A DNA stretch of 64,000 nt, from positions 930,001-994,000 of the forward strand of contig NZ_QAOF01000001.1 in NCBI RefSeq assembly GCF_003050745.1, written 5' to 3'. Position 1 is the stretch's first letter. Every line of letters begins with the position of its first letter. The position numbers and the translations under genes are program-made. This DNA comes from Sphingomonas sp. PP-CE-3G-477 (GTDB lineage: Bacteria; Pseudomonadota; Alphaproteobacteria; Sphingomonadales; Sphingomonadaceae). Of this stretch, positions 42,432 to 52,989 are shown one piece after another. A model generated the notes under the pieces. It saw nothing but the letters and a program-made list of their open reading frames with translations, had not been told where the DNA came from and ran no database searches.

Positions 42432-43352
42432 ATGACTTCCACGATCACTCCGCAAGTCAAAACCATTCTCGACAAGTATGAAGGCACCAGTTCGGCGGTG
42501 AAGGCGAACCTCGCGCGCATCCTGATGCAGGGCAAGCTTGGCGGCACCGGCAAGCTCGTGATCCTGCCGGTCGACCAGGGCTTTGAACATGGCCCGGCGC
42601 GCAGCTTCTCGGTCAATCCGGCGGCATACGACCCGCATTACCATTACCAGCTGGCGATCGATGCGGGGCTCAGCGCCTATGCCGCGCCGCTCGGGATGCT
42701 CGAAGCGGGGGCGGATACGTTTGCCGGGCAGATCCCGACGATCCTGAAGTGCAACAGCTCGAACAGCTGGGCGACGACGATCGACCAGGCGGTGACGGCA
42801 ACGGTGTCGGACGCGGTACGGCTCGGATCGGCGGCGATCGGCTTCACGATCTATCCGGGCGCGGACCAGTTCTTCGACCTCGTCGAGGAAATCCGCGAGC
42901 TGAGCGAAGAGGCGAAGTCGGTCGGCATCGCGACAGTGATCTGGTCGTATCCGCGCGGCGGCGAGCTGACCAAGGACGGCGAGCTCGCGCTCGACGTCGG
43001 TGCCTATGCCGCGCACATCGCGGCGTTGCTCGGCGCGCACATCATCAAGACCAAGCTGCCGACCGCGCATATCGAGCAGAAGGAAGCCAAGCCACTGTAT
43101 GCGAACACCGACTGGTCGAAGCAGTCGGACCGCGTGAAGCACGTCGTCCAATCGAGCTTTGCCGGACGTCGCATCAACGTCTTCTCGGGCGGCGCGTCGA
43201 AGGGCGAGGACGCGATCTTCCAGGACGCGCGCGACATTCGCGACGGCGGCGGCAACGGCTCGATCATCGGCCGCAACACCTTCCAGCGCCCGCGCGACGA
43301 AGCGCTGGCGATGCTCGACCGGATCATCCGGATCTACAAGAACGAGGAATAA
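42432..43352 (+). CDS. fba: Class I fructose-bisphosphate aldolase
   Basis: 306 residues in the DhnA/archaeal-type class I family. Landmarks: LVILPVDQGFEHGPARSF near the start, LKCNSSNS, the Schiff-base lysine in IIKTKLPT, and VFSGGASKGEDAIF. It completes the gap-pgk-aldolase group, though the RHH-MazF pair and a thioredoxin-like gene lie between pgk and it. Enzyme of glycolysis or gluconeogenesis in the cytoplasm. Confidence 0.92.
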   Translation: MTSTITPQVKTILDKYEGTSSAVKANLARILMQGKLGGTGKLVILPVDQGFEHGPARSFSVNPAAYDPHYHYQLAIDAGLSAYAAPLGMLEAGADTFAGQIPTILKCNSSNSWATTIDQAVTATVSDAVRLGSAAIGFTIYPGADQFFDLVEEIRELSEEAKSVGIATVIWSYPRGGELTKDGELALDVGAYAAHIAALLGAHIIKTKLPTAHIEQKEAKPLYANTDWSKQSDRVKHVVQSSFAGRRINVFSGGASKGEDAIFQDARDIRDGGGNGSIIGRNTFQRPRDEALAMLDRIIRIYKNEE

Positions 43353-43427
43353 GCCTCGGTTTGTCTGCACGTCGCCTCGGTCATGCGCCGGGGTGACGTG
43401 GCGGGTATGAGCGGCTAGGGGGCGGAC

Positions 43428-44117
43428 ATGACCGAATTCGAAGATCCGCTGGGCCCGCTCGATCCCAATTTCGCCGAGAATTTCCGCCGCGACATGCGCC
43501 GGCCGGCTTGCCAGCTTTACCTGGTATCGCCGCTGGACGTTGGTGGCGACTTTCCGGAGCGCCTTGCCCGCGCGCTTGATGCTGGCCCCGTAGCGGCGTT
43601 CCAGTTCCGCGTGAAGGATATCGACCAGCATGCGGCGGCCGCGCTCGGCGAGCCGTTGCGCGAGATCTGTGCCGAGCGCGATGTCGCGTTCATCGTCAAC
43701 GACGATATCGGGCTGGCCAAGCGGCTCGATGCGGACGGCGTGCATCTCGGGCAGGACGATGGCGATCCGCGGGAGGCGCGGGCGCAGCTTGGACCTAACG
43801 CGCAGATCGGCGTGAGCTGTCATGGCAGCCGTCATCTGGCGATGGAAGCGGGCGAGGCTGGGGCCGATTACGTTGCGTTCGGGGCGTTCTATCCGACGAC
43901 GACGAAGACGGTCGAGCATATGGCCGAGCCGGTCATCCTGTCGTGGTGGTCGACGCTGTTCGAGATGCCGTGCGTCGCGATCGGCGGGATTACGCCGGAG
44001 AATGCGGCGCCGCTGGTTGCCGCGGGGGCGGACTTCATCGCTGTGTCGGGCGGCGTCTGGGGTGGCGACGAGGTCGCTGCGATCAAGGCGTTCGGCGAGG
44101 TTCTCGCGAAGCGCTGA
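43428..44117 (+). CDS. thiE: Thiamine phosphate synthase
   Basis: 229 residues. Joins the thiazole and pyrimidine halves of thiamine. TIM-barrel motifs: [46 protein letters not shown]-like text, and the phosphate loop [20 protein letters not shown]. Start at ATG 43428 adds about 22 N-terminal residues before the barrel; ATG 43494 is an alternative. No other thi genes are adjacent. Could be a paralogous ThiE/TenI-type protein. Confidence 0.85.
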   Translation: MTEFEDPLGPLDPNFAENFRRDMRRPACQLYLVSPLDVGGDFPERLARALDAGPVAAFQFRVKDIDQHAAAALGEPLREICAERDVAFIVNDDIGLAKRLDADGVHLGQDDGDPREARAQLGPNAQIGVSCHGSRHLAMEAGEAGADYVAFGAFYPTTTKTVEHMAEPVILSWWSTLFEMPCVAIGGITPENAAPLVAAGADFIAVSGGVWGGDEVAAIKAFGEVLAKR

Positions 44118-44173
44118 GCCGTTGGAAACAACCGTCGTCCCGACCGTTTGATGCAGCAGCGTAACGGTTGGGG

Positions 44174-45196
44174 ATGATGGGCATGATGGCATTTGCGATG
44201 AAGGCTTCGGTTCTTGCGGCATGCCTGCTGGGTGCCGCGTCGCCCGCGTTGGCGCAGACAGCGCCGACCAAGCCCGTACCGATTGATCGCAACATCCTGC
44301 ACGTGCAGGTGATCCTCGACCATCTCGGTTTCGGGCCGGGCGTGCTCGACGGGCGCGGCGGGCAGTCGCTGGTGGCGGCGCTGAAGGGGTTCCAGGAGGC
44401 GAAGGGGCTGCCGATTACCGGCAAGTCCGACGCGCGGACGTTGCAGGCGCTGTATCCGTACCGCTCTGCGCGGCCGACCGTAACGGTCGCGCTGACGCCG
44501 GAGATGCTGGCGGGGCCGTTCGTCAATCCGTTCCCGAAGGATCCGGCCAAGCAGGCCGAGCTGCCATCGCTGGGCTACAAGAACGTCATGGAGAAGCTCG
44601 GCGAGATGTTCCACACGACGCCGGCGGTGATCGTGGCGCTGAATTCGCCGACGACTAAGCTGACGCCGGGCACGAAGGTGGTGTTCCCGAACGCGCTTCC
44701 GTCTTCTCGCGCGTATGACCCGAAGCTGAAGCCGGATTGGATAGCCACGCTCACCATGCTGAACGTCGATGCGAAGCAGCCTCAGGCCGATCACATCGTC
44801 GTCGACAAGTCGGACGGCGTGTTGCGCGTGCTCGACGCGAACGACAAGCTGATCGCGCAGTTCTCCGCGACGATGGGGTCGAGCCACGATCCGCTGCCGC
44901 TTGGCACGTGGACCATCAAGGGCTCCGACTACAACCCGAAGTTCCACTTCAATCCGGCGCTGTTCTGGGATGCGAAGAAGGGGCAGCAGAAGGAGATGCT
45001 GCCGCCGGGGCCGAACGGTCCGGTCGGCGTCGTCTGGATGGACCTGTCGAAGGAGCATTACGGCATTCACGGTACGCCGAACCCCGAGACGATCGGGCGT
45101 GCCGAGAGCCATGGTTGTATCCGCCTGACGAACTGGGACGCGGCGCGATTGTCGATGATGATCAAGCCGGGGACCAAGGCCGTGTTCCAGGCTTGA
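44174..45196 (+). CDS. L,D-transpeptidase (YkuD) with peptidoglycan-binding domain
   Basis: 340 residues. Makes 3-3 cross-links or attaches proteins to peptidoglycan. Signal peptide (AFAMKASVLAACLLGAASPALAQ), a PG_binding_1 domain at about 38-100 (VILDHLGFGPGVLDG), a LysM-like segment at about 140-180, then the YkuD domain with the active Cys in SHGCIRLTNWD (about 310). ATG 44174 and 44177 follow GGTTGGGG; ATG 44186 and 44189 also possible. It is 4 bp upstream of an M23 gene, so two cell-wall enzymes are together. Confidence 0.9.
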   Translation: MMGMMAFAMKASVLAACLLGAASPALAQTAPTKPVPIDRNILHVQVILDHLGFGPGVLDGRGGQSLVAALKGFQEAKGLPITGKSDARTLQALYPYRSARPTVTVALTPEMLAGPFVNPFPKDPAKQAELPSLGYKNVMEKLGEMFHTTPAVIVALNSPTTKLTPGTKVVFPNALPSSRAYDPKLKPDWIATLTMLNVDAKQPQADHIVVDKSDGVLRVLDANDKLIAQFSATMGSSHDPLPLGTWTIKGSDYNPKFHFNPALFWDAKKGQQKEMLPPGPNGPVGVVWMDLSKEHYGIHGTPNPETIGRAESHGCIRLTNWDAARLSMMIKPGTKAVFQA

Positions 45197-45200
45197 AGCG

Positions 45201-45806
45201 ATGACGCGGACGTTCTGGATCATTCTTGGGCTGATCGTGGTGGCGGTTGGCGCGTTCGCCTCGATGGTGTCGTTCGGGAGCAGCGGTAGCGGCATCGAGC
45301 GGCGGGTGCCTTGGCGTCAGTCGGCGCCTCGCGCAGAAGTCGCTGCTGTTACCGTGACGCCGGGGGCGCTGGCTGTCCCGGTGGCGGGCGTCCCACGCAA
45401 GGCGATAGCGAATAGCTGGAACGATGCGCGGGGAGGCGGTCTGCGCGGCCATCACGGGACCGACATTATGGCGCCAAGTGGGACGCCGGTCCTCGCGGCC
45501 GCGCCGGGACGGGTCGAGAAGCTGTTCCAGAGCGGGCTTGGCGGGATCACGCTTTACGTCCGCTCGCCCGATCGTCGCTGGACCTATTATTACGCACACC
45601 TTGCCGGGTACGCGGCCGGCATCCGCGAGGGGACGGCGGTCAAGGCGGGCGATACGCTCGGCTATGTCGGCGATACCGGCGACGCCGGGGCAGGCAATTA
45701 CCACCTCCATTTCGGGCTGACCAAGATGCAGCCCGGTGAGCGCTGGTGGCAGGGCGAGAACGTGAACCCGTACCCGCTGCTTGCCGGAACGGGGTCGTCT
45801 CGCTAA
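45201..45806 (+). CDS. M23 (LytM) family metallopeptidase
   Basis: 201 residues. N-terminal membrane anchor (about 5-25), then a linker and a LytM domain with zinc motifs HHGTDIMAP and HLHFGL, plus YYYAHL. The His and Asp residues needed for an active peptidase are present, so it may cut peptide cross-links; regulators of amidases usually lack them. Next to the L,D-transpeptidase gene. Confidence 0.9.
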   Translation: MTRTFWIILGLIVVAVGAFASMVSFGSSGSGIERRVPWRQSAPRAEVAAVTVTPGALAVPVAGVPRKAIANSWNDARGGGLRGHHGTDIMAPSGTPVLAAAPGRVEKLFQSGLGGITLYVRSPDRRWTYYYAHLAGYAAGIREGTAVKAGDTLGYVGDTGDAGAGNYHLHFGLTKMQPGERWWQGENVNPYPLLAGTGSSR

Positions 45807-45892
45807 AGCCCGCCGCTTCGGGTTTCCGCAGAGTCATGCCCCAGGGTTATGCTTCGCGGACGGCCCCTAGCTCTTTCCAGCAGGAATCGGTC

Positions 45893-46456
45893 ATGAAGAT
45901 CAACGCGGTCGAGATTCGTCCCGGCAACATTCTTGAATATGAGGGCGGCATCTGGCGCGCCGTCAAGATTCAGCACACCCAGCCCGGCAAGGGCGGTGCC
46001 TATATGCAGGTCGAGATGAAGAACCTCATCGACGGCCGCAAGAACAATATCCGCTTTCGTTCCGCCGAGAGCGTCGAGAAGGTGCGGCTCGAGACCGTTG
46101 ATTTCCAGTTCCTGTTCCGGGAAGGCGACATGCTCACCTTCATGGACAAGATCAATTACGAGCAGATCTCGCTCGACGCCGACATCTTGGGCGACGCCGC
46201 GGCGTTCCTGCAGGACGGCATGGACGTGGTGATGGAGCTCTGGGAAGAGCGGCCGATCTCGGTCCAGCTGCCCGACACGATCGAGGCGCTGATCGTCGAG
46301 GCTGATGCCGTCGTGAAGGGGCAGACCGCTTCGTCGAGTTACAAGCCTGCCGTGCTCGAAAACGGCGTGCGCGTGATGGTGCCGCCGCATATTGGTGCCG
46401 GCACGCGGATCGTGGTCGATGTCTACGAGCAGACCTACGTTAGGCGCGCGGACTGA
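45893..46456 (+). CDS. efp: Elongation factor P
   Basis: 187 residues. Relieves ribosome stalling at polyproline. The conserved loop [10 protein letters not shown] carries Lys33 at the tip, where modification occurs in many species; domain II and III follow to [21 protein letters not shown] near the end. ATG 45893 gives the standard start [12 protein letters not shown]; the frame continues upstream but has no homology. Modification enzyme genes are not nearby. Confidence 0.96.
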   Translation: MKINAVEIRPGNILEYEGGIWRAVKIQHTQPGKGGAYMQVEMKNLIDGRKNNIRFRSAESVEKVRLETVDFQFLFREGDMLTFMDKINYEQISLDADILGDAAAFLQDGMDVVMELWEERPISVQLPDTIEALIVEADAVVKGQTASSSYKPAVLENGVRVMVPPHIGAGTRIVVDVYEQTYVRRAD

Positions 46457-46462
46457 TAACTG

Positions 46463-46609
46463 CTCCCCCTCCCGCAAGCGGGAGGGGGCCGGGGGGTGGG
46501 CGCCCGCCCTCCACGTCGCGCAACCTGTATGGCGCGAACAATTTCGATGCCGCGCGACGCTGATAGCGCGAGCCCACCCCCGGCCCCTCCCGCTTGCGGG
46601 AGGGGGGAG
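46463..46609. repeat. Palindromic CTCCCCCTCCCGCAAGCGGGAGGG repeat
   Basis: Left arm CTCCCCCTCCCGCAAGCGGG and right arm CCCGCTTGCGGGAGGGGG, each also a hairpin, with inner inverted GGGGTGGG/CCCACCCC. About 147 bp between efp and suhB; no gene inside. Confidence 0.85.
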
Positions 46610-46619
46610 ATAGAATACC

Positions 46620-47432
46620 ATGCCCAGCCATTCCGGCATCATGACCGTCATCGAGCGCGCCGCCCGCAAGGCTGCGCCGCGCCTGCGCCGCGACTTCAAC
46701 GAGGTCCAGCAGCTCCAGGTAAGCCGCAAGGGTCCGGCCGACTTCGTCAGCCAGGCCGACCAGCGCGCCGAGCAGACGATCTTCGAAGAGCTCAGCCACG
46801 CCCGTCCCGACTGGGGCATGCTGATGGAAGAGCGCGGCGAGGTCGAGGGTGATCCGAACAAGCCGCGGTTCATCGTCGATCCGCTGGATGGGACGTCGAA
46901 CTTCCTCCACGGTATCCCGCATTTCTGCATCTCGATCGCGGTCGAGGAGCCGATGCCGAACGGCAAGCGCGAGGTCACCACCGCGTTGGTGTATCAGCCG
47001 CTGACTGATGAGAGCTTCTGGGCGGAAAAGGGCCGGGGCGCTTGGCTCACCGACCAGCGCCTGCGCGTGTCGTCGCGGCGTGATTTGTCCGAATCGCTGA
47101 TCGCTACGGGGATTCCGTTCCTGGGGCATGGCGACTTCGCACAGTGGAGCCGGATTTTCGGTGCGGTTGCGCCTGAGGTTGCGGGGATTCGTCGTTTGGG
47201 TGCTGCGGCGTTGGATCTGGCGTGGCTGGCTGCGGGCCGGTTCGATGGGTTCTGGGAATCGAACCTGAAGCCATGGGACGTTGCTGCGGGGATGCTGCTG
47301 GTGAAGGAAGCCGGCGGTTTCGTCACCGACTTCCGCGGCGGCGATCGCGCGATGGAGCGTAACGAGTTTCTTGCGGCGAACGACGCGCTGCATTCGCGGC
47401 TGCATAAGCTGGTGGCCGGCGCGCTGCGCTAA
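46620..47432 (+). CDS. suhB: Inositol monophosphatase family protein (SuhB-like)
   Basis: 270 residues. Metal motifs: EERGE near residue 75, DPLDGTSNFLHGIPHF near residue 89, and WDVAAGMLLVKEAGG near 220. The family covers inositol-1-phosphatase, other small phosphatases and the ribosome-associated SuhB, which has role in rRNA transcription. Length matches E. coli SuhB (267). ATG 46620 lies 11 bp after a repeat. Not clearly distinguished from histidinol-phosphatase-type relatives. Confidence 0.9.
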   Translation: MPSHSGIMTVIERAARKAAPRLRRDFNEVQQLQVSRKGPADFVSQADQRAEQTIFEELSHARPDWGMLMEERGEVEGDPNKPRFIVDPLDGTSNFLHGIPHFCISIAVEEPMPNGKREVTTALVYQPLTDESFWAEKGRGAWLTDQRLRVSSRRDLSESLIATGIPFLGHGDFAQWSRIFGAVAPEVAGIRRLGAAALDLAWLAAGRFDGFWESNLKPWDVAAGMLLVKEAGGFVTDFRGGDRAMERNEFLAANDALHSRLHKLVAGALR

Positions 47433-47442
47433 GCCTCGCGAA

Positions 47443-47569
47443 CGATCCTCCCCCGCCAGGGGGAGGTGGCTGGCGCTTGCCAGTCGGAGGGGGAGGTAAG
47501 GGCAACCTCTGTTCCGGGTCCTCCCCCTCCGTCACCTTCGGTGCCACCTCCCCCTGGCGGGGAGGATCG
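47443..47569. repeat. 127-bp palindromic intergenic element, copy 2 (inverted)
   Basis: Reverse complement of the element at 816-942, same length and about 90% identity by eye. Ends are CGATCCTCCCCC and GGGGAGGATCG. It starts 11 bp after the suhB stop and holds no gene. Confidence 0.85.
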
Positions 47570-47622
47570 TGAGGTCGGAGAGCAATCCGTTCACCCGTGT
47601 GAACGTGGTACTGCCACCCTAT

Positions 47623-47708
47623 CCGCCACCCCAGCGAAAGTTGGGGTATCCCCGTGATAGCTGGCGCGCTCGCCAACCATGATACCCCAGCTTTCGCTGG
47701 GGTGACGG
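47623..47708. repeat. Palindromic CCACCCCAGCGAAAGTTGGGG repeat
   Basis: Left arm CCGCCACCCCAGCGAAAGTT, right arm AGCTTTCGCTGGGGTGACGG. One of three elements stacked in the gap between suhB and nuoA. Confidence 0.88.
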
Positions 47709-48053
47709 GTAGGTGGGGGCGGAGTGGGTTGCGGTGCGGACTTCATTCAAGTCCGTCAGGCCGGTCTTGTTCCGGCATCTACCGTTCCGCGGCCTCTCCC
47801 ACCGTTGGTTTGCGGCACCGTGGCCCCCGGAACCAGTCCGGGGTGACGGAGAAGGTTTGGCGATGTTCCGCTATTTTCAGCAGCCCCGGCTGTAGCTGGG
47901 CACGTCAAGTACAGCCGAGCACGCCGAGTAACGCATGTTTCCCGCCACCCCGGCCCCTCCACTTGCGAGTGATTCTCACACCCTCCACGCCTTGCCCATC
48001 ACCCCCCATCGGCCTAAAGCGGCCCCGTTCCGTTCGCACTTGCGAGAAGCAAT
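47709..48053 (+). other. Leader region upstream of nuoA, no gene seen
   Basis: 345 bp without a credible gene. It should hold the promoter of the nuo operon. A partial hairpin (CCCCCGGAACCAGTCCGGGG) lies at about 47823-47842. TGCGAGTGATTCTCA at 47964-47978 is an imperfect palindrome that resembles alphaproteobacterial iron-responsive sites; this is weak. GAGAAG about 6 nt before the nuoA TTG is the likely ribosome site. No clear -35/-10 pair was found. Confidence 0.5.
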
Positions 48054-48428
48054 TTGGTCGACCTGTCGCACTATCTTCCGATCCTCCTGTTCCTCGGGAT
48101 CGCCATCGCATTGTCGAGCACGTTCGTGTTCCTGCCGATGGCCGTCTCGCGCCTCACGGGGTCACACAAGCCTACGCCCGAGAAGCTCAGCGAATACGAA
48201 TGCGGCTTTCCCGCATTCGAGGATCCGCGGAGCCAGTTCGACGTACGCTTCTACCTGATCGCTATCCTCTTCATCATCTTCGATCTCGAGGCCGCGTTCC
48301 TGTATCCCTGGGCCGTCTCGGTCTTCACGCTCGGCTGGACCGCGTGGATTTCGATGATGATCTTTATCGGCGAATTGGCCCTTGGCCTCGTCTACGCATG
48401 GAAGAAGGGAGCACTCGATTGGGAGTAG
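48054..48428 (+). CDS. nuoA: NADH-quinone oxidoreductase subunit A
   Basis: 124 residues, three transmembrane helices (about 6-30, 65-88, 97-117) with the conserved loop [24 protein letters not shown] between first and second, which sits near the quinone site and includes the conserved Cys. Part of the proton-pumping membrane arm of complex I. It starts with TTG and has GAGAAG nearby. First gene of the operon. Confidence 0.96.
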   Translation: MVDLSHYLPILLFLGIAIALSSTFVFLPMAVSRLTGSHKPTPEKLSEYECGFPAFEDPRSQFDVRFYLIAILFIIFDLEAAFLYPWAVSVFTLGWTAWISMMIFIGELALGLVYAWKKGALDWE

Positions 48429-48967
48429 AGCTTCAGCCCGCACCCGGTTCGCCCAGTTCGCTGGTGCCACCCGACCAGGGCTTTTTCGACGGATTGAACG
48501 GTGAACTGACGGACAAGGGTTTCCTCGTCACGTCGACCGAGGAGCTGTTCCAGTGGGCCCGTACCGGCTCGCTGTGGTGGATGACGTTCGGGCTCGCGTG
48601 CTGCGCGGTCGAGATGATCCACGTCAACATGCCCCGCTACGATCTGGAGCGTTTCGGCGCCGCACCGCGCGCGTCGCCGCGCCAGTCGGACGTGATGATC
48701 GTTGCCGGCACGCTGTGCAATAAGATGGCGCCGGCGCTCCGCAAGGTCTACGACCAGATGTCGGAGCCCAAGTACGTGATCTCGATGGGATCGTGCGCGA
48801 ATGGCGGCGGCTATTATCACTACAGCTACAGCGTCGTTCGTGGCTGCGATCGGATCGTGCCAGTGGACATCTACGTCCCCGGGTGCCCGCCGACGGCTGA
48901 GGCGCTGCTGTACGGCATCATGCAGTTGCAGCGGAAGATCCGGCGGTCCGGGAGCATCGAGCGTTGA
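48419..48967 (+). CDS. nuoB: NADH-quinone oxidoreductase subunit B
   Basis: 182 residues. Carries Fe-S cluster N2, the last carrier before quinone. Ligands: the CC pair in [10 protein letters not shown], Cys in GTLCNKMAP-like text and Cys in [14 protein letters not shown]. It starts at TTG 48419 within the end of nuoA, preceded by AGAAGGGAG; the frame is open far upstream but those residues are unrelated. Overlaps nuoA by 10 bp. Confidence 0.95.
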   Translation: MGVELQPAPGSPSSLVPPDQGFFDGLNGELTDKGFLVTSTEELFQWARTGSLWWMTFGLACCAVEMIHVNMPRYDLERFGAAPRASPRQSDVMIVAGTLCNKMAPALRKVYDQMSEPKYVISMGSCANGGGYYHYSYSVVRGCDRIVPVDIYVPGCPPTAEALLYGIMQLQRKIRRSGSIER

Positions 48968-49788
48968 GGGCTCCCGCACCAGCTTACGCGTCGAACGACG
49001 GCGTGATTGACAGCGCCCGCGCGGCGCTCGGCGGCATGCTGCTCGACGCGGTCGACCATGTCGGTGAAGTCGCGCTGCACGTCCGTCGCGAAGACCTGTA
49101 TGGCGCGATGATCGCGCTGCGCGATACGCCGGGGCTTGCCTATCAGCAGCTCATGGAGATCGCCGGCGTCGACTATCCGGATCGCGCAGAGCGTTTCGAG
49201 GTCGTCTATTGCATGCTTTCGCTGACGCGGAACCATCGCCTGCGCGTGCATGTCGCGACCGACGAGGAAAAGCCGGTGCCGTCGGTGACGGACATCTGGC
49301 CGGTTGCCGGCTGGCTCGAGCGGGAAGTGTACGACATGTACGGCGTGCTGTTCAGCGGCAACCCGGACCTGCGTCGAATCCTGACCGATTACGGCTTCCG
49401 TGGTCATCCGCAGCGCAAGGACTTCCCGCTGACCGGGTATGTTGAGCTGCGCTATTCGGAAGAGTCGAAGCGCGTCGTGTACGAGCCCGTGCAGCTTGCG
49501 CAGGATTTCCGTACGTTCGATTTCATGAGTCCGTGGGAGGGTGCGAACTACGTGCTCCCGGGTGACGAGAAGGGTGCGTTGCCGCAGGCGAAGGGCGCGC
49601 AGACGCCGTTGTCGGCTGACACGATCGTCAAGGCCAATGCGGCGCAGTCGCCGACGCAGGCTCCGACCGAACCCAAGAGCACCGGGTCGACCGCGCAGAC
49701 GGGCGCTGGCAAGCCGGAGTCCGATGCGACGCCGAAGCCTGCGAACCCCGACGTGGTCCCGACCAAGGGTGGAGGACAGAACCAGTGA
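48964..49788 (+). CDS. nuoC: NADH-quinone oxidoreductase subunit C, with Pro/Thr-rich tail
   Basis: 274 residues. The 30-kDa subunit domain covers about residues 30-175: [21 protein letters not shown] and [20 protein letters not shown] are family signatures. Residues about 190-274 are an Ala/Pro/Thr/Lys-rich disordered tail not present in most homologues. It starts with TTG overlapping the nuoB stop (TTGA), and ends with a 4-bp overlap with nuoD. Peripheral arm of complex I. Confidence 0.94.
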   Translation: MRAPAPAYASNDGVIDSARAALGGMLLDAVDHVGEVALHVRREDLYGAMIALRDTPGLAYQQLMEIAGVDYPDRAERFEVVYCMLSLTRNHRLRVHVATDEEKPVPSVTDIWPVAGWLEREVYDMYGVLFSGNPDLRRILTDYGFRGHPQRKDFPLTGYVELRYSEESKRVVYEPVQLAQDFRTFDFMSPWEGANYVLPGDEKGALPQAKGAQTPLSADTIVKANAAQSPTQAPTEPKSTGSTAQTGAGKPESDATPKPANPDVVPTKGGGQNQ

Positions 49789-51020
49789 GTCTGTATGTCG
49801 AAGAGCTTCTGGGTGAAGCCGACGCAGCCGATCCGACGACCGGCGACGTCACGATCCAGAACTACACGATCAACTTTGGTCCGCAGCATCCCGCGGCGCA
49901 CGGTGTGCTCCGTCTCGTCATGGAACTCGACGGCGAGATCGTCGAGCGCGTCGATCCGCATGTCGGCCTGCTGCATCGCGGCACCGAGAAGCTGATCGAG
50001 TACAAGACGTACACGCAGGCGCTGCCGTATTTCGATCGTCTCGATTATTGCTCGCCGCTGTGCATGGAGCATAGCTGGGTGTTGGCGGTCGAGAAGCTGC
50101 TCGACCTCGAAGTGCCCGAGCGCGCGCAGTATCTGCGGGTGTTCTTCGCCGAGCTGACGCGCATCTCGAACCACATGCTCAACCTTGGGTCGCACGTCAT
50201 GGACGTCGGCGCGATGACGCCGAACTTGTGGCTGTTCGAGATCCGCGAAGACTGCATGAACTTCTTCGAGCGCGTCTCGGGCGCGCGCATGCATTCGAAC
50301 TATTTCCGTCCCGGTGGCGTGCATCAGGATGCGCCGCTGAAGCTGCTCGCCGACATCGGCGACTGGCTCGACACGCGCCTGCCGCGGCTGTTCGAGGATG
50401 CGATCTCGCTCGTCGCGGACAACCGCATCTTTAAGCAGCGCAACGTCGACATCGCCGTGGTCAGCCGCGACGACGCGATCAAGTGGGGCTTTTCGGGCCC
50501 GATGATCCGCGGCTCGGGCATCGCCTGGGATCTGCGCAAGTCGCAGCCTTATGATGTGTACGCGAAGATGGACTTCGAGGTGCCGGTCGGCACGCGCGGC
50601 GATTGCTATGACCGGTTCATGGTGCGCGTCGAGGAAGTGCGTCAGTCCGCGCGGATCATGAAGCAGTGCCTGCGCGACATGCCCGAGGGGCCGATCGCGT
50701 CGCTCGATCGCAAGGTCGTGCCGCCCAAGCGTGGTGAGATGAAGCAGTCGATGGAAGCGCTGATCCATCACTTTAAGCTCTATACCGAGGGCTTCCACGT
50801 GCCCGCCGGTGACGTCTATGTCGCGACCGAAAGCCCCAAGGGCGAGTTCGGCGTGTATCTGGTCGCCGATGGCTCGAACAAGCCGTACCGCTGCAAGATC
50901 CGCCCGACCGCGTTCTCGCATCTCCAGGCAATGGACTTCATGGCGAAGGGTCACATGCTGGCGGATACGACCGCGATCCTCGGCGCGATGGATATCGTTT
51001 TTGGTGAATGTGACCGCTGA
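49785..51020 (+). CDS. nuoD: NADH-quinone oxidoreductase subunit D
   Basis: 411 residues. The 49-kDa subunit lining the quinone pocket. Landmarks: [22 protein letters not shown] near residue 30, [25 protein letters not shown], and the C-terminal DIVFGECDR. It starts with GTG overlapping nuoC by 4 bp and ends overlapping nuoE by 1 nt. Not fused to nuoC, unlike in E. coli. Confidence 0.97.
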   Translation: MSLYVEELLGEADAADPTTGDVTIQNYTINFGPQHPAAHGVLRLVMELDGEIVERVDPHVGLLHRGTEKLIEYKTYTQALPYFDRLDYCSPLCMEHSWVLAVEKLLDLEVPERAQYLRVFFAELTRISNHMLNLGSHVMDVGAMTPNLWLFEIREDCMNFFERVSGARMHSNYFRPGGVHQDAPLKLLADIGDWLDTRLPRLFEDAISLVADNRIFKQRNVDIAVVSRDDAIKWGFSGPMIRGSGIAWDLRKSQPYDVYAKMDFEVPVGTRGDCYDRFMVRVEEVRQSARIMKQCLRDMPEGPIASLDRKVVPPKRGEMKQSMEALIHHFKLYTEGFHVPAGDVYVATESPKGEFGVYLVADGSNKPYRCKIRPTAFSHLQAMDFMAKGHMLADTTAILGAMDIVFGECDR

Positions 51021-51687
51021 TGGCTGAAGCTCCGAAAATTCCCGACGAGGCCGAGACTCGCGCACGCTGGGGTTCGTTCGCGTGGACGGACGAGAATCAG
51101 GTGAAGGCGAACGAGATCCTCGGGCGCTATCCCAAGGGTCGCGAGCAGTCCGCGTCGATCCCGCTGCTCGATCTGGCGCAGCGCCAGGTCGGTGCGGAAA
51201 CGCAGACGCAGGGCTGGTTGCCGGTGCCGGTGATCGAGTTCGTCGCGCGTCAGATCAGCGTGCCGTACATGCGCGTGTATGAGGTCGTGACCTTCTACAC
51301 GATGTTCAATCTCGCGCCGGTCGGTCGCTTCCACGTCCAGGTCTGCGGCACGACGCCGTGCATGCTGCGCGGGTCGGACGATGTTCTTGCCGCGTGCAAG
51401 AACCGTGGCCTCGTCAAGGGTGGCACGACGCCGGACGGCATGTTCACGCTGACCGAGGTCGAGTGCCTGGGCACGTGCGCGAATGCGCCGATGGTGCAGA
51501 TCAACGACGATAACTTCGAAGACCTCGACTACGACAAGACGACCGAGATCCTCGAGGCGCTGGCCAATGGCGGGCACCCGACGCCGGGTCCGCAATTCGG
51601 TCGTCGCGCAAGCTGCCCCGAAGGCGGCCCGACCTCGCTGAAGGCGATGGTCGACGCGAACCACGATTACCGGGGGGAGTGGGCCTG

Positions 51688-51688
<1 letters not shown>
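51020..51688 (+). CDS. nuoE: NADH-quinone oxidoreductase subunit E
   Basis: 222 residues. Thioredoxin-like [2Fe-2S] subunit (cluster N1a). Ligands are in [13 protein letters not shown] (C-x4-C) and [10 protein letters not shown] (C-x3-C). A tail of about 50 residues follows the cluster domain ([21 protein letters not shown]), commonly seen in alphaproteobacteria. Stop and nuoF ATG overlap by 1 nt. Confidence 0.95.
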
Positions 51689-52988
<1,300 letters not shown>

Positions 52989-52989
<1 letters not shown>

